Source: Pseudomonas citronellolis (GTDB lineage: Bacteria; Pseudomonadota; Gammaproteobacteria; Pseudomonadales; Pseudomonadaceae). From it: a DNA stretch of 64,000 nucleotides. Both the position numbers and the translations under genes were made by a program. Below, piece after piece: positions 51,059 through 61,037 of this stretch. Below the pieces are notes generated by a model, which worked only from the letters and a program-made list of their open reading frames with translations, ran no database searches and had not been told where the DNA came from. Each line of letters starts with the position of its first letter. Position 1 is the first letter of the stretch. The DNA lies in assembly GCF_900112375.1 (NCBI RefSeq), contig NZ_FOLS01000014.1:62001-126000 (forward strand), in the 5' to 3' direction.

Positions 51059-52369
51059 CTAGCGGGCTGAGATCTTGATGAGCTTGGCATAGTAGAAACC
51101 GTCGTGCCCGCCCTCTTGCGGCAGCAGCTGGCGCCCGTGCGCCTGCTTCAGGCCCCAGGGCCCGGCCAGGTCCAGCTCGCGGGCGCCGGGGGTGCGGCCG
51201 AGGAAGGCGGCGATCGACTCGCGGTTCTCCTGCGGCATCACCGAACAGGTGGCGTAGAGCAGGATGCCGCCGACTTCCAGGGTTGGCCACAGCGCGTCCA
51301 ATAGCTCGCCTTGCAACTGCGCCAGGGCCGGGATGTCCTCGGCGGCGCGGGTCAGCTTGATGTCCGGATGCCGGCGGATCACCCCGGTGGCCGAGCAGGG
51401 CGCGTCCAGCAGGATGCGCTGGAACGGCTTGCCGTCCCACCAGGCGACGGTATCGCGGCCGTCGGCGGCGAGCAGCGTGGCATCTAGTCGCAGGCGCTGC
51501 AGATTTTCGCGCACGCGCACCAGGCGGCTTTCTTCCAGGTCCACGCCGAGCACGCCAGCCAGGCCCGGCTCGGCCTCCAGCAGGTGGCAGGTCTTGCCGC
51601 CGGGGGCGCAGCAGGCGTCGAGCACGCGCTGGCCGGGGGCCAGTTCGAGCAGGTCGGCGGCCAACTGTGCGGCCTCGTCCTGCACGCTCACCCGGCCTTC
51701 GGCGAAGCCCGGCAGCTCGCGCACGTCGCAGGGCTGGGTTAGCTGGATGCCGTCGCGGCTGTAGGCGCAGGGCGCGGCCTCGATGCCGGCGGCCTGCAGT
51801 TCGGCCAGGTAGGCGTCACGGCTGCCCTGGCGGCGGTTCACCCGCAGGGTCATCGGCGGGTGGGCGTTGTTCGCCGCGCAAACGGCTTCGAACTGCTCCG
51901 GCCAGGCCTGCTTCAGCGCCTTCTGCAGCCAGCGCGGGTGGGCCAGGCGCGCGGCCGGGTCGCGGTCGACGTCGGCCAGCAGCACTTCGCCCTCGCGCTG
52001 GGCGCGGCGCAGCACGGCGTTGAGCAGGCCCTTGGCCCAGGACTTCTTCAGCTTGTCGGCGCAGCCGACGGTCTCGCCGATGGCCGCGTGGGGCGGAATG
52101 CGGGTGTAGAGCAACTGGTACAGGCCGACCAGCAGCAGCGCCTCGACGTCGCGGTCGCCGGCCTTGAACGGCTTCTGCAGCAGGCGCGCGGCCAGGGCCG
52201 CCAGGCGTGGTTGCCAGCGCGCGGCGCCGAAGGCCAGCTCCTGGGTCAGGCCGCGGTCGCGCGGGGCGACCAGCTCCAGCTGCGGCGGCAGCGAGCTGCC
52301 CAGCGAGGCGCGGCCGGCGAGCACGGCGGCCAGCGCGCGGGCCGCGGCGAGGCGCGGGCTGAGGCTCAT
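51059..52369 (-). CDS. rsmB: 16S rRNA (cytosine967-C5)-methyltransferase RsmB (Sun)
   Basis: RsmB methylates C5 of C967 in 16S rRNA. The 436-aa protein has an N-terminal NusB-like RNA-binding domain (about 1-140) and a Rossmann methyltransferase domain. The SAM-binding segment is [16 protein letters not shown], and the two catalytic cysteines lie in [17 protein letters not shown] and [15 protein letters not shown]. The start overlaps the fmt stop by 4 bp, giving the order fmt-rsmB-trkA. Confidence 0.96.
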   Translation of the reverse strand: MSLSPRLAAARALAAVLAGRASLGSSLPPQLELVAPRDRGLTQELAFGAARWQPRLAALAARLLQKPFKAGDRDVEALLLVGLYQLLYTRIPPHAAIGETVGCADKLKKSWAKGLLNAVLRRAQREGEVLLADVDRDPAARLAHPRWLQKALKQAWPEQFEAVCAANNAHPPMTLRVNRRQGSRDAYLAELQAAGIEAAPCAYSRDGIQLTQPCDVRELPGFAEGRVSVQDEAAQLAADLLELAPGQRVLDACCAPGGKTCHLLEAEPGLAGVLGVDLEESRLVRVRENLQRLRLDATLLAADGRDTVAWWDGKPFQRILLDAPCSATGVIRRHPDIKLTRAAEDIPALAQLQGELLDALWPTLEVGGILLYATCSVMPQENRESIAAFLGRTPGARELDLAGPWGLKQAHGRQLLPQEGGHDGFYYAKLIKISAR

Positions 52370-53310
52370 TGGCCGAGCACCAGGCCGGTGGCGAACTGCT
52401 CGCGGCGGCTGTTGAACAGGTCGGCGAAGGCCAGCGGCTTGCCGCCGGGCAGCTGCACGCGGGTCAGCAGCAGGCTGCCTTCGCCGCAGCCCACCAGCAG
52501 GCCGTCACGGCTGGCGCCGAGGATTTTCCCCGGCTCGCCCCTGCTCTCGCCCAGGCGCGCGGCCCAGACCTTCAGCGGCTCGCCGTTCAGGGTGGTGTGG
52601 CACACCGGCCAGGGATCGAAGGCGCGCACGGCGCGCTCCAGTTCCACGGCAGGGCGGCTCCAGTCGAGCTTCGCCTCGTCCTTGCTGAGCTTGTGCGCGT
52701 AGGTGGCCAGGGCGTCGTCCTGCACCTCGCCCTTGAGCGTGCCTGCGGCCAGGCCGGCGATGGCCTCGACCACCGCCGGCGGGCCCAGGCGCGCCAGGCG
52801 GTCGTGCAGGCTGCCGCCGGTGTCCTCGGGACTGATCGGGGTGACGACCTTGAGCAGCATCGGCCCGGTGTCCAGGCCCGCTTCCATCTGCATCACGGTT
52901 ACGCCGCTTTCCGCATCGCCAGCCTGCACGGCGCGCTGGATGGGCGCGGCACCGCGCCAGCGCGGCAGCAGCGAGGCATGGCTGTTGATGCAGCCCAGGC
53001 GCGGGATGTCCAGCACCGCCTGGGGCAGGATCAGGCCATAGGCGACCACCACCATCAGGTCCGGCTGCAGCGCGGCCAACTCGGCCTGGGCTTCTGGGTT
53101 GCGCAGGGTCGGCGGCTGCAGCACCGGCAGGCCATGCTGCGCGGCGAGCTGCTTGACCGGGCTGGGCATCAGCTTCTGGCCGCGGCCGGCCGGGCGGTCC
53201 GGCTGGGTGTAGACGGCGACGATCTCATGCGGGGTATCGAGCAGGGCCTTGAGGTGCTCGGCGGCGAATTCCGGGGTCCCGGCGAAGACGATGCGCAATG
53301 CTTGGCTCAT
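52366..53310 (-). CDS. fmt: Methionyl-tRNA formyltransferase
   Basis: Fmt formylates initiator Met-tRNA using 10-formyl-tetrahydrofolate. The 314-aa protein starts [20 protein letters not shown]. It has the catalytic Asn and His region ([20 protein letters not shown]) and the C-terminal OB-fold tRNA-binding domain. It follows def, but a strong terminator-like hairpin separates the two. It overlaps rsmB by 4 bp. Confidence 0.97.
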   Translation of the reverse strand: MSQALRIVFAGTPEFAAEHLKALLDTPHEIVAVYTQPDRPAGRGQKLMPSPVKQLAAQHGLPVLQPPTLRNPEAQAELAALQPDLMVVVAYGLILPQAVLDIPRLGCINSHASLLPRWRGAAPIQRAVQAGDAESGVTVMQMEAGLDTGPMLLKVVTPISPEDTGGSLHDRLARLGPPAVVEAIAGLAAGTLKGEVQDDALATYAHKLSKDEAKLDWSRPAVELERAVRAFDPWPVCHTTLNGEPLKVWAARLGESRGEPGKILGASRDGLLVGCGEGSLLLTRVQLPGGKPLAFADLFNSRREQFATGLVLGQ

Positions 53311-53324
53311 GCGTAGGCTCGCTT

Positions 53325-53355
53325 AAAGAAAAAAGGCTTGCCGGAGCAAGCCTTT
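53325..53355 (-). terminator. Intrinsic terminator between def and fmt
   Basis: On the minus strand a perfect 10-bp stem AAAGGCTTGC / GCAAGCCTTT with a 4-nt loop is followed by TTTCTTT. It lies in the 58-bp gap between the def stop and the fmt start, two genes that are often co-transcribed. Confidence 0.85.
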
Positions 53356-53368
53356 GGGGAGGAGGGTG

Positions 53369-53875
53369 TCAGGCGCGCTGGCGGTGCTGCTTTTCCAGCT
53401 TCTTCTTGATCCGGTCGCGCTTGAGGTTGGACAGGTAGTCGACGAACAGCTTGCCGTTCAGGTGGTCGCACTCATGCTGGATGCACACCGCCAGCAGGCC
53501 CTCGGCGATTTCCTCGAAGGCCTTGCCGTCGCGGTCCAGCGCCTTGACGCGCACCCGCAGCGGGCGGTCGACGCTCTCGTAGAAGCCGGGCACCGACAGG
53601 CAACCCTCCTGGTACTCGCCCATCTCTTCGGTGAGCGCTTCCAGTTCCGGGTTGATGAACACGCGCGGCTCGGACTTGTCCTCGGACAGGTCCATCACCA
53701 CCACGCGCTTGTGTACGTTCACCTGGGTGGCGGCCAGGCCGATGCCGGGCGCCTCGTACATGGTTTCGAACATGTCGTCGACCAGTTGGCGCACGCTATC
53801 GTCGACCACCTCGACAGGCTTGGCGATCGTGCGCAGGCGCGGATCGGGGAATTCGAGGATGTTCAGAATGGCCAT
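53369..53875 (-). CDS. def: Peptide deformylase
   Basis: Def removes the formyl group from nascent proteins. The 168-aa metalloenzyme has all three motifs: [13 protein letters not shown] (motif 1), [11 protein letters not shown] (motif 2, metal-binding Cys) and [15 protein letters not shown] (motif 3, HExxH). The start [20 protein letters not shown] is typical. It is divergent from tsaP. Confidence 0.98.
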   Translation of the reverse strand: MAILNILEFPDPRLRTIAKPVEVVDDSVRQLVDDMFETMYEAPGIGLAATQVNVHKRVVVMDLSEDKSEPRVFINPELEALTEEMGEYQEGCLSVPGFYESVDRPLRVRVKALDRDGKAFEEIAEGLLAVCIQHECDHLNGKLFVDYLSNLKRDRIKKKLEKQHRQRA

Positions 53876-54012
53876 ATGCGTTTGTGATGCACTTGTGGAA
53901 TAAAGTAAAAATCGGCTGCTAATATGCTGAGCAGCATCGAAAAACCCTGGAAGGCCCGGTAGGGGCGGCTTTCCGGCGTTTCATGTGTATACATAATAAA
54001 GGGATTCACCGC

Positions 54013-55038
54013 ATGAGGAAAACACTACTCGCCGTGCTGCTGCTGGCGGCAGGAAGCATGGCGCAGGGTGCCGTGGAACTCAGGGATGGCCACCCGGACC
54101 GCTATACGGTGGTCAAGGGCGACACCCTCTGGGACATCTCCGGCAAGTTCCTGAGCAAGCCCTGGAAGTGGCCGGAGATCTGGCAGGTGAATCCGCAGAT
54201 TCGCAACCCGCACCTGATCTACCCCGGCGACGTCCTCAGCCTGGTGTACATCGACGGCCAGCCGCGCCTGGTGCTCAACCGCGGCGCCTCCCACGGCACC
54301 ATCAAGCTGTCGCCCAAGGTGCGCAGCACGCCGATGGCCGAGGCGGTGCCGACCATCCCGCTGGACAAGATCAACGCCTTCCTGCTGTCCAACCGCATCG
54401 TCGACAGCGAGGGTGACTTCAGCAAGGCCCCCTACATGGTCGCCGGCGATGCCGAGCGCGTGGTCAGCGGCGCTGGCGACCGCGCCTACGCCCGCGGCGA
54501 CTCCCTGGCCGAGGAAGGCAGCTACGGCATCTTCCGCCAGGGCAAGATCTACTCCGACCCGGACACCAAGGAAGTCCTCGGCGTCGACGCCATGGACGTC
54601 GGCAGCGCCCGGGTGACCGCCAAGGAAGACGACATCGCCACCCTCAACCTGACGCGCACCACCCAGGAAGTGCGGCCAGGCGACCGCCTGTTCCCCACCG
54701 AGGAGCGCGCGGTGACCTCGATCTTCATGCCCAGCGAGCCGAAGACGCCGATCAAGGGCAGCATCATCGACGTGCCGCGCGGCGTCACCCAGATCGGCAA
54801 GTACGACGTGGTGACCATCGACAAGGGCAGCCGCGATGGCCTGGAGGAAGGCAACGTGCTGGCCATCTACAAGCTCGGCGAGACGGTGCGCGACCGCGTC
54901 AGCGGCGACCTGGTGAAGATCCCCGATGAGCGTTCCGGGCTGGTGATGATTTTCCGTACCTATAACCGTCTCAGTTATGGCTTGGTGCTTACCGCCAACC
55001 GTTCGCTGGAAGTGCAGGACAAGGTGCGCAATCCCTGA
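54013..55038 (+). CDS. tsaP: LysM peptidoglycan-binding protein TsaP (type IV pilus secretin-associated)
   Basis: TsaP anchors the type IV pilus secretin PilQ to peptidoglycan. The ATG at 54013 (MRKTLLAVLLLAAGSMAQGA) starts a signal peptide and gives 341 aa. A LysM domain follows (YTVVKGDTLWDISGKFLSKP and WPEIWQVNPQIRNPHLIYPG, about residues 31-85), then a C-terminal FlgT-like region. A terminator follows at 55096. The pseudomonad context next to def is conserved. Confidence 0.9.
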   Translation: MRKTLLAVLLLAAGSMAQGAVELRDGHPDRYTVVKGDTLWDISGKFLSKPWKWPEIWQVNPQIRNPHLIYPGDVLSLVYIDGQPRLVLNRGASHGTIKLSPKVRSTPMAEAVPTIPLDKINAFLLSNRIVDSEGDFSKAPYMVAGDAERVVSGAGDRAYARGDSLAEEGSYGIFRQGKIYSDPDTKEVLGVDAMDVGSARVTAKEDDIATLNLTRTTQEVRPGDRLFPTEERAVTSIFMPSEPKTPIKGSIIDVPRGVTQIGKYDVVTIDKGSRDGLEEGNVLAIYKLGETVRDRVSGDLVKIPDERSGLVMIFRTYNRLSYGLVLTANRSLEVQDKVRNP

Positions 55039-55694
55039 CTTGCGCGCCTGTGTGAAGAGCCCTGCCACCGCGGTAGTGCTGTTCACTTAAGAAAGAATGC
55101 CGTTTCTCTGTTTGGGGAAACGGCATTTTTCATATGGGGTGGGGGATGGCTTGGCTCGCGAGCTTTGATCCTTTGCACCCAACCTAACCCCGTCATTCCC
55201 GCGAACGCGGGACGCGGGAATGACGAGGGTGGAGTTAGGCGTTTCAGGATGACTCCAGATTTTCCGCCCACTCAGGACCGCCCCCTCTCCCGCTTGCGGG
55301 AGAGGGCTGGGGAGAGGGTGCTCTTGAGCCCAGCGCCTAAAGTTCTCGAGAAATCCGTACGGCGTTATCCGCCGAATCGCGGACAGAGTCCGCTCCTACA
55401 GTTCCAGGAAGCTCGGGCGTAGGAGCGGACTTTGTCCGCGATTGGATTCACCGACCACGCCGGAAGCCCCGGTGGCACGAACATCCCCCTCTCCCTCCGG
55501 GAGAGGGTTGGGGTGAGGGGCGGAGCCAGGCTTGGCCACCTCCGCTGAACCAACACATCGCTTGAATCAACAACATTGCTGCCACGACGGCGTTCTTCGT
55601 CTCTGCCGGCCGGATCTTCCGAAGCGTCCGGCAGGCGGCGGCCGGCGGACGCGGCATAGTCGGGGTTCCCGTCAACGCGCCAAGGACTGCCGCC
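55039..55694. repeat. tsaP-dprA intergenic region: terminator and repeat cluster
   Basis: This 656-bp region has no gene. It holds the tsaP terminator (55096-55130) and a CGTCATTCCCGCG / CGCGGGAATGACG hairpin (55191-55225). It also holds a degenerate right-half copy of the 288-bp composite element (about 55249-55330), REP-like palindromes (55379-55399 and 55419-55440) and a CCCTCTCCCTCCGGGAGAGG hairpin (55487-55507). dprA promoter sequence must lie in 55520-55694. Confidence 0.75.
55096..55130 (+). terminator. Intrinsic terminator of tsaP
   Basis: A perfect 11-bp stem AATGCCGTTTC / GAAACGGCATT with a 10-nt loop is followed by TTT and CAT. It starts 58 bp after the tsaP stop. Confidence 0.9.
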
Positions 55695-56789
55695 ATGCCC
55701 CGCCAACCCTCCCCCGCCGAACTGGAAGCCCGCCTGCGCCTGCACGCCCTGCCCGAACTGGGGCCGCGGCGTTTCGCCGCCCTGCTGGCGGCCTTCGGTA
55801 GCGCCTCCGCCGCCCTCAGCGCGCCCGCCGCGGCCTGGCGCTCGCTGGGCTTGCCGGCGGCCAGCGCCGAGGCGCGGCGCAGCGAGACCACCCGCCAGGC
55901 GGCAGCCGAGGCTCTGCGCTGGCTGGAAGGGCCCGAGCGGCACCTGCTGATGTGGGACGCCGAGGACTACCCCGCGCTGCTGGCGGAGCTGAGCGATGCG
56001 CCGCCGCTGCTGTTCGTCGAGGGCGCCCGCGCGGCCCTGGGCCGGCCGCAACTGGCGGTGGTCGGCAGCCGGCGCGCCAGCCGCCCGGGGCTGGACACCG
56101 CCCGCGCCTTCGCCCGCAGCCTGGCCGGCGGCGGCTTCGCCATCACCAGCGGGCTGGCCCTGGGCATCGACGGCGCCGCCCACGAAGGCGCGCTGGAAGC
56201 TGGTGGCGTCACCCTGGCGGTGCTCGGCACGGGCCTGCAATGCCTGTATCCCCGACGGCACCTGGGGCTGGCGCGGCGCATCGTCGAGGGCGGCGGCGCG
56301 CTGCTGTCCGAACTGCCGCTGGACTGCCCGCCGCGGCCGGACAACTTCCCGCGGCGCAACCGCATCATCAGCGGCCTGTCCCTGGGCGTGCTGGTGGTGG
56401 AGGCCAGCCCGGCCAGCGGCTCGCTGATCACCGCGCGGCTGGCCGCCGAGCAGGGCCGCGAGGTCTACGCCATTCCCGGCTCCATCCACCATCCCGGCGC
56501 GCGCGGCTGCCACGAGCTGATCCGCCAGGGCGCCACCCTGGTGGAGCGCATCGACGACATCCTCGAAGGCCTGAGCGGCTGGACTGCCGAGGCACCGGTC
56601 AGCAAACCGGCCCCGCAGCAGCAGACGCACCCACTGCTGGACCTGCTGCGCGCCGCCCCGCAGGGCTGCGAGGCGCTGGCCGCCGGCAGTGGCTGGGCGC
56701 TGCCACAGGTGCTGGCGGCGCTGACCGAGCTGGAACTGGAAGGCAAGGTGGCCTGCGAGGCCGGCGTCTGGGTGCATCGCGGCGGCTGA
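55695..56789 (+). CDS. dprA: DNA-processing protein DprA (Smf)
   Basis: DprA protects incoming single-stranded DNA and loads RecA during natural transformation. The 364-aa protein starts MPRQPSPAELEARLRLHALP. An N-terminal SAM-like helical part is followed by the Rossmann DprA core: AVVGSRRASRPGLDTARAF, SGLALGIDGAAHEGAL, and the conserved FPRRNRIISGLSLGVLVVEA with SGSLITARLAAEQGREV. A C-terminal winged-helix domain follows a proline-rich linker. tsaC is the next gene. Confidence 0.97.
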   Translation: MPRQPSPAELEARLRLHALPELGPRRFAALLAAFGSASAALSAPAAAWRSLGLPAASAEARRSETTRQAAAEALRWLEGPERHLLMWDAEDYPALLAELSDAPPLLFVEGARAALGRPQLAVVGSRRASRPGLDTARAFARSLAGGGFAITSGLALGIDGAAHEGALEAGGVTLAVLGTGLQCLYPRRHLGLARRIVEGGGALLSELPLDCPPRPDNFPRRNRIISGLSLGVLVVEASPASGSLITARLAAEQGREVYAIPGSIHHPGARGCHELIRQGATLVERIDDILEGLSGWTAEAPVSKPAPQQQTHPLLDLLRAAPQGCEALAAGSGWALPQVLAALTELELEGKVACEAGVWVHRGG

Positions 56790-56833
56790 GCACGTAAACT
56801 GCCGCGCAATCGTTATTTCCCCGGAGTTTGCCG

Positions 56834-57391
56834 ATGATCAGCAGCTGGCGTGTGCAGCGTGTGGCCAGGATAGTGCGCGAGGGCGGCGTCATCGCCTACC
56901 CGACCGAAGCCGTCTGGGGCCTGGGCTGCGACCCCTGGAACGAGGATGCCGTCTACCGCCTGCTGGCCATCAAGGCGCGGCCGGTGGAGAAGGGCCTGAT
57001 CCTGGTGGCCGACAACATCCGCCAGTTCGACTTCCTGCTCGCCGACCTGCCGCAGGAATGGCAGGACCGCCTGGGCGCCACCTGGCCGGGCCCGAACACC
57101 TGGCTGGTGCCGCACCAGGGGCGCCTGCCGGAGTGGATCACCGGCCAGCACGACAGCGTGGCCCTGCGCGTCAGCGAACACCCGCTGGTGCGCGAACTCT
57201 GCGCGCTGACCGGCCCGCTGGTGTCCACCTCGGCCAACCCCGCCGGGCGCCCGGCGGCGCGCTCGCGGCTGCGGGTGGAGCAGTACTTCCGCGGCGAATT
57301 GGACGGCGTGCTCGACGGCAAGCTCGGCGGCCGGCGCAACCCCAGCGTGATCCGCGACCTGGTTACCGGCCGGACCTTGCGCCCGGCCTGA
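56834..57391 (+). CDS. tsaC: Threonylcarbamoyl-AMP synthase TsaC (YrdC family)
   Basis: TsaC makes threonylcarbamoyl-AMP for t6A37 modification of tRNA. The ATG at 56834 gives 185 aa ([20 protein letters not shown]). It carries [20 protein letters not shown] with the KxR-type binding surface ([13 protein letters not shown]) and the [15 protein letters not shown] motif. It follows dprA after 44 bp. Confidence 0.96.
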   Translation: MISSWRVQRVARIVREGGVIAYPTEAVWGLGCDPWNEDAVYRLLAIKARPVEKGLILVADNIRQFDFLLADLPQEWQDRLGATWPGPNTWLVPHQGRLPEWITGQHDSVALRVSEHPLVRELCALTGPLVSTSANPAGRPAARSRLRVEQYFRGELDGVLDGKLGGRRNPSVIRDLVTGRTLRPA

Positions 57392-57471
57392 GGGCGGGCT
57401 GTGTGGTATGGGTGGGAAATTCGGCGCTGGCTGTAGGAGCAACTGTCTTGTATGCCGCGCCGGGGCTCTTC

Positions 57472-57772
57472 GTAGGAGCGAGCTTGCTCGCGAACAGTGC
57501 TCAGCTGTGACTTCGGTGTTTTAGTTTGGCTCCGTCCCCTCTCCCCAACCCTCGGCTGCGCGCCCCGCCCTGAAGGGAGAGGGGGCTGTCCGTGCCGAGA
57601 AATGGTATGGCGCCAGCCGAAAACCTCGCGGTAGCCGGCTAACACCAAAATTCCCCGAACACACCGAACGGTCCCCTCTCCCGCTTGCGGGAGAGGGTTA
57701 GGGAGAGGGCGCTCTGAACGCCAACATCCACTGTTCCCGGCAAATTCGGTTCGCGAGCAAGCTCGCTCCTAC
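57472..57772. repeat. Composite non-coding element, copy 3 (301 bp)
   Basis: Homologous to the 288-bp elements at 34549 and 44888, with the same REP-like inverted ends. The first hairpin is interrupted by an insertion of about 14 bp (CGGCTGCGCGCCCC), and the second hairpin has a CCCGCTTGCGGG loop variant. With a short GTAGGAGCAACTGTCTTG segment (57433-57450) it fills the 434-bp gap between tsaC and qor. Confidence 0.85.
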
Positions 57773-57825
57773 GAGAAGCCGTGCCCGTGGGCGGATAACG
57801 CCAACGGCGTTATCCGCTGTTTCCC

Positions 57826-58803
57826 TCAAGGCAACAGAATGGTCGACCCGGTGGTCCGCCGCGCCGCCAGTTCGGTCTGCGCCTTGGCCGCGTCGGCCAG
57901 GGCGTAGCGCTGGTTGATCTCCACCTTGACCTTGCCCGAGACGAGCATGCCGAACAGGTCCTCGGCCATCGCCTGCAGGCGCTCCGGGGTGTTGGCGTAG
58001 CCGAACAGCGTCGGCCGGGTGACGAACAGCGAGCCCTTCTGCGCCAGGATGCCCAGGTTGATGCCGTCCACCGGGCCCGAGGCGTTGCCGAAGCTGACGA
58101 TCAGCCCGCGCGGGGCGGCGCAGTCCAGGGAGATCGGCCAGGTGTCCTTGCCCACCGAGTCGTAGACCACCGGGCACTTCTTGCCGTCGGTGAGCTGCAG
58201 CACGCGCTCCGCCACGTTCTCCTGGCTGTAGTCGATGGTCGCCCAGGCGCCATGGGCCTTGGCCAGCTCCGCCTTGGCGGCCGAGCCGACGGTGCCGATC
58301 AGCTTCACCCCCAGGGCCTTGGCCCACTGGCAGGCGATCAGCCCGACGCCGCCGGCGGCCGCGTGCCAGAGCACGGTCTGGCCGGGCTGGGCGTTGTAGG
58401 TCTGGCGCAGCAGGTACTGCACGGTCAGGCCCTTGAGCATCACCGCGGCGGCGGTCTCGAAGTCGATGGCGTCGGGCAGTTTCACCACGTTGGCCGCCGG
58501 CAGCACGTGCAGTTCGCTGTAGGCGCCCAGCGGGCCGGTGGCGTAGCCGACGCGGTCGCCGACCTTGACGTTGCTCACCTCGCTGCCCACCGCTTCCACC
58601 TCGCCGGCGCCCTCGGTGCCCAGCCCGGAGGGCAGCGCCGGGGCGGGATAGAGGCCGCTGCGGAAGTAGTTGTCGATGAAGTTCAGGCCGATGGCGCGGT
58701 TGCGTACGCGGACTTCCTTCGGGCCCGGCTCGGCGGGGGTGTAGTCGAGGTATTCGAGGACTTCGGGGCCGCCGGTGCGGGCGAACTGGATGCGCTTGGC
58801 CAT
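57826..58803 (-). CDS. qor: NADPH:quinone oxidoreductase (zeta-crystallin type)
   Basis: Qor is a cytoplasmic NADPH-dependent quinone reductase of the medium-chain dehydrogenase superfamily lacking zinc. The ATG at 58803, with an AGGAG site, gives 325 aa (MAKRIQFARTGGPEVLEYLD). It shows the quinone-binding text NFIDNYFRSGLYP, the Rossmann motif AAAGGVGLIACQWAKALG and GTEGAGEVEAVG. It is divergent from hemF across 181 bp. Confidence 0.95.
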   Translation of the reverse strand: MAKRIQFARTGGPEVLEYLDYTPAEPGPKEVRVRNRAIGLNFIDNYFRSGLYPAPALPSGLGTEGAGEVEAVGSEVSNVKVGDRVGYATGPLGAYSELHVLPAANVVKLPDAIDFETAAAVMLKGLTVQYLLRQTYNAQPGQTVLWHAAAGGVGLIACQWAKALGVKLIGTVGSAAKAELAKAHGAWATIDYSQENVAERVLQLTDGKKCPVVYDSVGKDTWPISLDCAAPRGLIVSFGNASGPVDGINLGILAQKGSLFVTRPTLFGYANTPERLQAMAEDLFGMLVSGKVKVEINQRYALADAAKAQTELAARRTTGSTILLP

Positions 58804-58882
58804 GTCGATCTCCTGCTGCATGCGGCGTCGGAGGGGTCGGCGCCGCGTTGGGAAAAGTCTTTCATCCAAGCCGCCTTGTTGA

Positions 58883-59899
<1,017 letters not shown>

Positions 59900-59905
59900 C
59901 GAGGG

Positions 59906-59971
59906 TTCGCGAGCAAGCTCGCTCCTACAGGTACGCGTCTGCTCTTCGTAGGAGCGAGCTTGCTCGCGAAC
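59906..59971. repeat. Inverted REP-like pair between hemF and aroE
   Basis: TTCGCGAGCAAGCTCGCTCC (59906-59928) and its inverse (59948-59971) lie immediately after the hemF stop. Confidence 0.9.
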
Positions 59972-59979
59972 CGCGGCCT

Positions 59980-60010
59980 GGCAGCTTGCCGCAAAAACCG
60001 GCAAGCTGCC
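59980..60010 (+). terminator. Hairpin upstream of aroE
   Basis: A perfect 11-bp stem GGCAGCTTGCC / GGCAAGCTGCC with a 9-nt A-rich loop is followed by GCTCTTTCGGTTTT. It may terminate hemF transcripts or structure the aroE leader; the ATG of aroE is 33 bp downstream. Confidence 0.55.
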
Positions 60011-60042
60011 GCTCTTTCGGTTTTCCCACCCGCAGGACTCCA

Positions 60043-60864
60043 ATGGACCGCTATTGCGTCTTCGGCAACCCCATCGGCCACAGCAAGTCGCCGCTGATCC
60101 ATCGCCTGTTCGCCGAGCAGACCGGCCAGGCGCTCACCTACGACGCCCAACTGGCGCCGCTGGACGACTTCGCCGGGGCCGCCCGCGGGTTCTTCGCCGA
60201 GGGCCTGGGCGCCAACGTCACCGTGCCCTTCAAGGAAGACGCCTACCGCCTGTGCGGTGAACTCACCGAGCGCGCCCGCCGCGCCGGCGCGGTGAACACG
60301 CTGAAGAGGCTCGACGACGGCCGCCTGCTGGGCGACAACACCGATGGCGCCGGCCTGACTCGCGACCTGGTGGTGAACAACGGCGTGGCGCTCAAGGGCC
60401 GCCGCGTGCTGGTGCTGGGCGCCGGCGGCGCGGTGCGCGGCATCCTCGAACCCTTCCTGGCCGAGGGCCCGGCGGCGCTGGTGGTGCTCAACCGCACCGC
60501 GGCCAAGGCCGAGCAGCTGGCCCGCGAGTTCGCCGACCTGGGCCCGGTGCGCGCCGGCGGCTTCGACCTGCGCGACGAACCCTTCGACCTGATCGTCAAC
60601 GGCACCTCGGCCAGCCTGGCCGGCGAGCTGCCGCCCATCGACGCGGCGCTGATCCGCCCGGGGCACACCGTCTGCTACGACATGATGTACGGCAAGGAGC
60701 CGACCGCCTTCAACCGCTGGGCCGCCGAGCATGGCGCGGCGCGCTGCATCGATGGCCTGGGCATGCTGGTGGAGCAGGCGGCGGAGGCCTTCGTGCTGTG
60801 GCGCGGGGTGCGGCCGGATTCGCGGCCGGTGTTGGATGAGTTGCGGCGGCAGTTGGCGGGTTGA
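60043..60864 (+). CDS. aroE: Shikimate dehydrogenase
   Basis: AroE reduces 3-dehydroshikimate to shikimate with NADPH in aromatic amino acid synthesis. The ATG at 60043 gives 273 aa ([20 protein letters not shown]). It has the substrate-binding Ser pair in GHSKSPLIH, the catalytic Lys/Asp region ([20 protein letters not shown]), and the NADPH motif [12 protein letters not shown] with NRTAAKAEQ. Confidence 0.97.
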   Translation: MDRYCVFGNPIGHSKSPLIHRLFAEQTGQALTYDAQLAPLDDFAGAARGFFAEGLGANVTVPFKEDAYRLCGELTERARRAGAVNTLKRLDDGRLLGDNTDGAGLTRDLVVNNGVALKGRRVLVLGAGGAVRGILEPFLAEGPAALVVLNRTAAKAEQLAREFADLGPVRAGGFDLRDEPFDLIVNGTSASLAGELPPIDAALIRPGHTVCYDMMYGKEPTAFNRWAAEHGAARCIDGLGMLVEQAAEAFVLWRGVRPDSRPVLDELRRQLAG

Positions 60865-61037
60865 GCGCCGGATGCCCCGTGCGCTGGGCGAATAAATCGC
60901 GGACGGAGTCCGCTCCTACGCCTCCCGGCAAACACAATGCCCCCGTAGGATGGTGTTGAGCGAAGCGATACCCATCACCGCAACCGCATGGGTTTCGCAA
61001 GCTCAACCCATCCTACGAAAAGCACCTCGCCGCTTCC
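60865..61037. repeat. REP-like and GTAGGATG repeats between aroE and sulP
   Basis: The short convergent gap holds GCGGACGGAGTCCGCTCCTA (about 60899-60919) and an inverted repeat of the GTAGGATGG...CCATCCTAC family (60945-61016). No gene or clear terminator is seen. Confidence 0.75.
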
